From Macrobrachium rosenbergii (Eukaryota; Arthropoda; Malacostraca; Decapoda; Palaemonidae): 64,000 bases of DNA. Shown one piece after another: positions 58,151 to 64,000 of the stretch. Where the stretch lies: the NCBI RefSeq assembly GCF_040412425.1, contig NC_089766.1, positions 51,814,372-51,878,371 on the forward strand, given 5' to 3'. The notes under the pieces were generated by a model. The model was not told where the DNA came from. It saw nothing but the letters and a program-made list of their open reading frames with translations, and searched no databases. Positions within the stretch are counted from its first letter, which is position 1; every line of letters begins with the position of its first letter. Position numbers and translations under genes: made by a program.

Positions 58151-58843
58151 GGGGCCGTTCAAAAATTACGTAACACTTTTTTGTTGGTAATTTTTGACCT
58201 TCCCTCCGCCCCCCTTGTCATGCCTCATAACTCAAGTCCAGACCCCTAGAAAATTATGTAACATCAGCTAGTAACCCCCGGAATTAGTATGTTACCCTTT
58301 TTTTAATGCAATAATATATTAAAGTCTAGCCTCATACCTGGAAAATCTGAATACTTTTACGTTATGATATTAAAGAATCACAGATAAATTTGAAATGATA
58401 ACGTTATATTATGCCAAGTTTAGAAGAGGAATCATTTGTTATATTTTTCTAAGTCATGTTCATGCATAAAGTAGAGAATGTCGGAGCTCAGAAAAGGGGT
58501 GAGTTTGTTATAATATTCTATGTCATATAATGCATATAGTAGAAAATGTTTGAAGTACAAAGAAGGGTTGCGTTTGTGATATTTTTCAAACATATAATTA
58601 TGCAAAAAAAAAAAATTTAAGTACCATATTCTCAATATTACTAAAATATAATAAAAGTCTATTGCAGAATCTTTACTATCTCTCCTTTGTCCTTCTACAT
58701 TCACATCTTTTCAAAAGACACAAAGGAAAAAAATCTGAAAATGTTATATAATTTATAGCAGCACCCCCTCGCCCCACTGCCACGCTCATAACACTTCACC
58801 ATACCCCCTCCCCTAAGGCGTTACGTAATTTTTGAACGGCCCC
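58151..58843. mobile_element. 693-bp MITE with 24-bp perfect TIRs and AAA target duplication
   Basis: Both ends carry the same 24-bp inverted repeat starting GGGGCCGTTCAAAAATTACG. AAA flanks both sides, and the paralogous locus at 32399 has a single AAA with no insertion. There is no transposase frame; the minus-strand frame at 58704-58432 shows no domain. The repeat type is widespread in animal genomes; I do not assign a superfamily. Confidence 0.85.
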
Positions 58844-59266
58844 AAATATGTATATACTGTTTCTTGTTGGCACGCATGTGTGACTACTGTTTCAGTAATA
58901 AAATATGTAAATATTCTCTCTGAATAATCGTAGCCTATATGGCTGAGTACTGCTTCTGAATAATCATACTTGCAAATACTGTTTCTCAGTATTCATGTAT
59001 GAAAAATTAATGTATCCTATTAATGATTCATATGAATGCTGTTTTATGAATGAACATACATGTGCGAATGCTACTTCTAGTAAGCCCTTTCTTGCGTTTA
59101 TATAGGATGAGAGGAATAACCTGTGTTCAGGAATGCATTTAATTCTTTTGTGTTCAAATCTCTCTCCGTAATTAATTTCATGAGGACTCTTCAAACTTTA
59201 GGTTGACAGTTCGGTATTACACTATTACTATGTCGTACTCAGTGAAATTATATTCTAATTATTTTT

Positions 59267-59297
<31 letters not shown>

Positions 59298-59339
59298 TTT
59301 TTTTTTTTGGTCTATCACAGTCATCCTATTCGACTGGGT
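58844..59339 (+). repeat. duplicated segment shared with 32.40-33.05 kb
   Basis: TATACTGTTTCTTGTTGGCA, AATGATTCATATGAATGCTG and TTTCTTGCGTTTATATAGGA follow in the same order as at 32402-32830. It ends in a TTTA microsatellite at 59263-59300. Confidence 0.75.
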
Positions 59340-59848
59340 GGTTTATAGTGTGGGGTTCCGGGTTGCATCCTGCCTCCTTAGGAGTCCATCACTTTTCTCA
59401 CTATGTGCGCTGTTTCTAGTAGCACACTCTTCTGCATGAGACCCGGAGCTACTTCGACGTCTAGTTTTTCCAGATTCCTTCTCAGGGATCTTTGGATCGT
59501 GCCTAGTGGTCCTATGATTATGGGTACAATCTCCACTGGCATATCCCAGATCCTTCTCACTGCGATTTTCAGGTCTTGATACTTATCAGTTTTTTCTCTT
59601 TCTTTCTCATCTTTGCGACATCAAAGAGTGATACTTTGTTCTTGTTCTGGATTTTGTCAGTCGGCGTCACGTCCGGTCTATTGGCACGTATCACCCCCTC
59701 TGTTCTGATACCATAGTCCCAGAGGATCTTTGCCTGGTCGTTTTCTATCACTCCCTCAGGTTGGTGTTCGTACCACTTACCACTGCAAGCTAGCTGGTGT
59801 TTCTTGCACAGGCTCCAGTGGAGGGCTTTTGCTACTGAATCATACCTC

Positions 59849-59849
<1 letters not shown>
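59340..59849 (-). pseudogene. second copy of the restriction-like-endonuclease retrotransposon end
   Basis: The frames at 59751-59569 (ENDQAKILWDYGIRTEGVIR, then ANRPDV) and 59560-59378 (MRRIWDMPVEIVPIIIGPLG) correspond to 33960-33610. This copy lacks both SINEs and is cut at 59849 by a LINE tail inserted in reverse. Confidence 0.75.
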
Positions 59850-59924
<75 letters not shown>

Positions 59925-60165
59925 AAGATGAACCCTATTCACATGGAACAAGCCCACCAAAGGTGCTTGACTTGGAATTCAAGCTTCCAAAGAATATGGT
60001 GTCCATTCGAAAGAAGTAACAGAAAGTAATAGGAAACACAGAAAGGAGATCAGTTATTAGAAAAAGCAAATAAAAATAAAAATTGTAAGTAAATTTCAAA
60101 ATACAAGGGACATTGCATTAGGGCAGAACTTCTGAAGTTCCAGTTGCACAACAAACTCGTGGTTT
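59850..60165 (-). mobile_element. LINE 3' end with TTA/TAA microsatellite, reverse orientation
   Basis: A TTA repeat at 59850-59920 is followed by the complement of the LINE 3' region at 11850-12040 (TTCAGAAGATGAACCCTATT, CATTGCATTAGGGCAG, AACTTCTGAAGTTCCAGTTG). Only the last 250 bases or so of the LINE are present. Confidence 0.75.
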
Positions 60166-60862
60166 GCTCATATTATTCTGCTGACAGCATTGAACGATCC
60201 ACAGTTGGATACACTTATGTATATTTGTAATTGTAACAACAGGAGCTCTCGCATGTCTTTCAATATTCCTCTTCTTTAAACCATAAAAAACAAAAATACC
60301 GCATAGTGTTCCGTATGTGACAAACGCCTTCAGTACTAATGTCTTTTGAATCAGCGCGTGCTACCCATTCAAAGCACTGTAGCCACATCCTCGCCCACAT
60401 ATCCACATCAACCCCTTAATTTCAAAGTAAAGCTGGTTGCTACCAGAGAAAAATCACTTATGTTGATGGATTCTTCCTTGATTTCAACATTGTCGTATTG
60501 CAAACAAGTTGCAAAACATTGCAACTTTGCGAGCATTCATTATTAGAATTCCAATAAACGTCATTTCCTCCAGTTAGAAGGAAAGACCAATTCAAAGGCA
60601 TACATCCAAATTCTAATGAGGAAGCAGGATATCTCGCTAAGGCTTCTCATGCGTCTTAATTTCTCTATATTGCTTTTGCATACACATATTCCTCTTCTTT
60701 GATTTGTTTATTCATCAGTTTGGTTTTAATCTATATTACACTGTTCTTTGCTTATTTTCCTCTGTTTTGCTGTAAATGGACATCATATCCTTTGCAAACT
60801 TGCTTAGCAGGTGACTGGATTTTTGGTCTGACCCACAAAAATGACTGGTCGTGTTGAATGTC

Positions 60863-60866
<4 letters not shown>
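60166..60866. other. no recognised gene
   Basis: A 66-codon plus-strand frame at 60346-60546 has no recognisable domain. No repeat was recognised. Confidence 0.4.

Positions 60867-60937
<71 letters not shown>
60867..60937. repeat. (TAA)n microsatellite
   Basis: About 70 bases of TAA/AAT. Confidence 0.95.
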
Positions 60938-60938
<1 letters not shown>

Positions 60939-61326
60939 GAGACTGCTCCTTACTTTGGCAGAATGCCTTAATGGAACCATGGTTAACTGGAGTGGACACG
61001 CATCTGCACAGACATGCGTGTAACACAGCCATTGTGGGAAGTGGTCATTTAGAGGAACTATGACTAAGAGATTTTTTATTACACGGAGACTTATCGGGGT
61101 AGAAAGTGAAATGGGGATGAGTCCCGTTTATAATTGTGGTGTTTGCCGAGATGTTTTGTTGGGGAAATATTCATTTATCATTTACTTTCCTTTTCTGTGC
61201 TTTTAGCATTTGCTTTTCTCATTTACCATGTTTTTAAAACTTGTTGTTTGTTAGCTTTACAGAATATACTATTTTTTGGTAAGATTAGGTTTGATTTTCA
61301 TACCATAGATAAAATAGGTGCAGGGG
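60938..61326. other. no recognised gene
   Basis: Short frames only, for example 61134-61331 on the plus strand, hydrophobic but without a domain. Confidence 0.4.

Positions 61327-61403
<77 letters not shown>
61327..61403. repeat. (GA)n microsatellite
   Basis: About 76 bases of pure GA. Confidence 0.95.
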
Positions 61404-61405
<2 letters not shown>

Positions 61406-61469
61406 TTCTGCTTCGGTCAAGTTTACCAATCTTTGCAGGTAGGTGAAGTATGTACAGTATAATCTCGTT

Positions 61470-61745
61470 AGGGTCATAACAGATTTTTGGCGCAATCGAG
61501 TTTTCTGTACAACGTATAATGCTGTATGAAACTCTCAGCCGCGGCCCATGAAACGTTCAGCCGTGACCCGGTGGTGGCCTGTGTTGTTGGCACCTATAGC
61601 GGTGCCAGATGCACGATCATGGCTAACTTTAACCTTAAATGAAATTTAAAAACTACTAAGGCTGGAGGGCTGCAATTTGGTATGTTTGATGATTGGAGGG
61701 TGGATGATCAACATACCAATTTGCAGCCCTCTAGCCTCAGTAGTT
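61470..61745 (-). repeat. dispersed repeat C, copy 2, inverted
   Basis: The complement of 10720-11012: GCGCAATCGAGTTTTCTGTA, the GGTGGTGGCCTGTG-like segment and the hairpin CAATTTGGTATGTTTGATGA / GATCAACATACCAATTTGCA. Confidence 0.7.
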
Positions 61746-61962
61746 TTTACATGCTTTTATTTAACTTCAGTTCTGTGTCTGTCTGTCTGTCTGTCATATA
61801 ATTGTGAAGGTTGGTCTCTGTATAAAAAACTGAGGAAGTCTGATGGAAATGAGAAACTCATTTTGTTATAAGAGAAGATTCCATACCGACATTTGTGTGA
61901 CGCTTTAAAGGAATGTTGTACAGAGCCAGGATTTTTTATTGCAACGGTACAAATAGAGTAAG
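61746..61962. other. repeat fragment shared with 15.50-15.60 kb
   Basis: From 61868 (GATTCCATACCGACATTTGT, GTACAAATAGAGTAAGTTG) it matches 15507-15598. A short TCTG repeat lies at 61776-61795. Confidence 0.55.
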
Positions 61963-62286
61963 TTGTCCCGCAGCTGGGTAGTGCCATCGGTGCACCTCTT
62001 GCGTTGCACTGTAGGATTTAATTGAGGTTCTTTGCAGCATTCCTTCGGCCCCTAGCTGCAGCCCCTTTCATTCCTTTCACTGTACCTCCACTCATATTCT
62101 CTCTCTTCCATCTTATTTTCCACCCTCTTCTAACAGTTATTTCATAGTGCAACTGCGAGGTTTTCCTCCTGTTACACCTTTGTAACCTTACACTCTCAAT
62201 TTTCCTTTCAGCTCTGAATAGCCTCATAGGTCCCAGCTCTTGGCCTTCGGCCTGAATTGAATACTCTATTCTGTTCTATTCAATTC
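61963..62286. repeat. dispersed repeat family 2, copy e
   Basis: Starts CCCGCAGCTGGGTAGTGCCA and ends CTTCGGCCTGAATTGAATAC, nearly identical to copy d at 50887-51203 and at the same distance from the glycine-rich gene, so both belong to one duplicated block. Confidence 0.85.
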
Positions 62287-63495
62287 AAAGCCCAAAATAC
62301 CAGTAGGTCCGGAAGTTCAATCTGCAATTTCTCAAACGTTGTGAACGCCAAAGGACCAAGGACATAAAGACGTAAGAAGGAAACTGATCTATAAAAGAAG
62401 AACTGAGAGATGATCTCCAGTTCTGGTTTGAAAGAAAAACTTATCAAGATACAAAATGAGAGTTTGAGGCGAAGATGGTAACCGTATGAAAATATGATCT
62501 TTAGTCAGAAATGTTTGAGGAGGTAAAATTTTACCAATCAATAACTGAAAGGGGATCAACTGGAAAATTAAACAGGATGTCTTTTAGCATCTCTTTGAAT
62601 GGAAGGAGAATGATTTTTCTGCAGCACTTGAATGAGTTTGATTTATTAAAACAGGAAAATGATTTTCTGAAGATGGATGAGAAGGGAAAAGATCCACTCC
62701 CTGTCCAAATCAAAATGGTTTTTAAGGAGTATAAAGTTCTTAACAACAAAATCTTTGTTGAAAAAAACCTCACTTGAAATGGAGGATTTTTGAGTAACAT
62801 TTTGGAAGACCAGAAGTCATTTGAAATTTTGTTGTTTGTCCAAAGATTTTAGCTGAAAGCTAGTCACAGATGTTTTTAGATGATCTTCATTTCAGACTAA
62901 TGGCCATGACAGAAAGTATCCTTGGTTGATCCTATGGAAAGAAAGATAAAACAAATTTAATCTTATTTGAAAAATTAAAATCTTTTAAATTCTTGAATCT
63001 TTTTTAATATATATATATTTTAAAGTTTTGAGCATTAGGGACAAATTATCCTTGTCTAAATAGACATTAAAAATCCCCATAAACAAAACTAAAAATAGGC
63101 AAATTTACAACAATGAAAGAAAAGGAAAACAATTTTTCCAGTAACATTGAAGAATGTGTTGAACAATGAGCAGAATGAAGTCATAGAGAAGATTCTGAAG
63201 ATGGTGAGAAGTGGAACGAGAATGGTTTGAGGAGGTAAAATCTCCCTCACTTGAAAGGGGAAAGAATCTTTCCAGACTGTTTTTTGTATTTGAGAAATGC
63301 TGAAAGCCTAAAGGGAAAAGATAAAACAAAACCGACTTTTTCTGTATAAAGTTTTTGATTCGTTTGTCAGTGAAAAAGAAACAAAATCAAATTTACACAA
63401 TATTAGGAAACAATTTTTCCAGTAACATTCTTCACAAGTTCAGTCTAGACTTTGTTGTGTAAGACAGACCACAGTTCTCATCCTTCCGGTTGATC
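62287..63495 (-). other. gene 3: probable exon 3 and decayed 3' flank
   Basis: The acceptor CTTTTCTTTCCATAG ends at 63496 and is followed by GATCAACCGGAAGGATGAGA, as in gene 2. From there leftward to 62287 the sequence matches 51204-51887 in pieces, with several internal deletions and duplications (the GAAAAAGAAACAAAA and ATGGAAAGAAA words occur at more than one place). The coding exons of this copy would lie to the right of the window, so whether gene 3 is intact cannot be judged. Confidence 0.5.
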
Positions 63496-63544
63496 CTATG
63501 GAAAGAAAAGGTACAAAAATTATATGAGTGAAAGGAATTAAACA

Positions 63545-63717
<173 letters not shown>

Positions 63718-64000
63718 ACCGATTATAATGCTGAAGTTGATTATCTTGAATGCCTCTAGTAATTCTATGTTCTTCCTATTACCCCCTATGGTTCTGACTG
63801 ATTTGTTAAATTGGGCAGCAATATGGCCTCCCAAAAATACATAAAGATGGGATTTTTATCACACCCTATAATATCTAGCAAGGTCTCTTTCATGTGTAAA
63901 TTATCAAAATGGCTTGCAGACCTATTATCACCCTTCCTAGGAACCTTCTCACCCTCCCACATCAAACATTCAGAGGATTTTATAAAAAAAATTTAGCAGT
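63718..64000 (+). mobile_element. Penelope-like element, second copy, cut by the window edge
   Basis: Matches 52044-52330 closely (AAGTTGATTATCTTGAATGC, ATGGCTTGCAGACCTATTAT). The window ends inside the reverse transcriptase region. It lies at the same place in gene 3 as the first copy in gene 2. Confidence 0.8.

Overview
The window is eukaryotic, repeat-dominated DNA, most likely from a decapod crustacean. Evidence for this is the very long AT, CT, TAA and CACT/CACC microsatellites, two dispersed short repeats that I remember from shrimp, crab and crayfish sequence (a tRNA-like SINE ending GGTATACTTAAC, and a repeat with the word CCTCATAGGTCCCAGCGCTT), and small intron-containing genes. The species call rests on memory of repeat families and is not proven. 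There is no operon, ribosome binding site or CRISPR array.

The only host genes I can support are paralogous genes on the minus strand for secreted glycine-rich peptides. Gene 1 lies at about 23985-17880 and gene 2 at about 57802-51630. A third copy enters from the right edge, with only its last exon (63495 downward) and part of the adjoining intron visible. Each complete gene has a TATA box, a signal-peptide exon, a second exon encoding a dibasic RVRR site followed by a cysteine-free glycine-rich repeat, and a probable third, untranslated exon. The introns are phase 0 with canonical splice sites. The repeat domain differs strongly between the paralogs (GGPPGGAGGS-type against GGQFPGG-type), while the signal peptide, cleavage site, 5' flank and 3' exon are conserved. 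An antimicrobial, cuticular or adhesive role is possible but not shown.

The rest is mobile-element debris and tandem repeats. From left to right: a decayed DIRS-like retrotransposon (1.4-5.6 kb); a piggyBac-type element with TTAA duplications (6.6-7.4 kb); a LINE fragment with a TAA tail (11.1-12.1 kb); an internally deleted CsRn1-like Gypsy LTR element with GTAC target duplication (12.2-15.2 kb); a PIF/Harbinger element (16.6-17.3 kb); gene 1; a hAT relic (24.3-26.6 kb); a 41-bp minisatellite and a second simple array (29.0-31.2 kb) related to a 209-bp inverted-repeat element at 32.5 kb; a non-LTR element with a probable restriction-like endonuclease (33.6-34.9 kb, second copy at 59.3-59.8 kb); a second hAT relic (37.5-38.6 kb); a pogo-like element (38.9-40.7 kb); a 2-kb CACT/CACC array split by a SINE (41.4-43.4 kb); a P-element-like transposase relic (44.4-45.2 kb); a 5.7-kb element with about 270-bp terminal inverted repeats (45.2-50.9 kb); gene 2 with a Penelope-like element inside its intron-2 AT tract; a 693-bp element whose empty site is present elsewhere in the window (58.15 kb); and the left part of gene 3.

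The best candidate for something undescribed is the 45209-50886 element. It carries one long, nearly intronless minus-strand reading frame (about 1,500 residues ancestrally, now with a few frameshifts). The frame has an N-terminal Cys/His zinc-binding pattern, a PIN/XPG-like nuclease pattern and a C-terminal CRC-type cysteine motif, enclosed by long terminal inverted repeats. This suggests that a widespread uncharacterised invertebrate protein family is the product of a DNA transposon.
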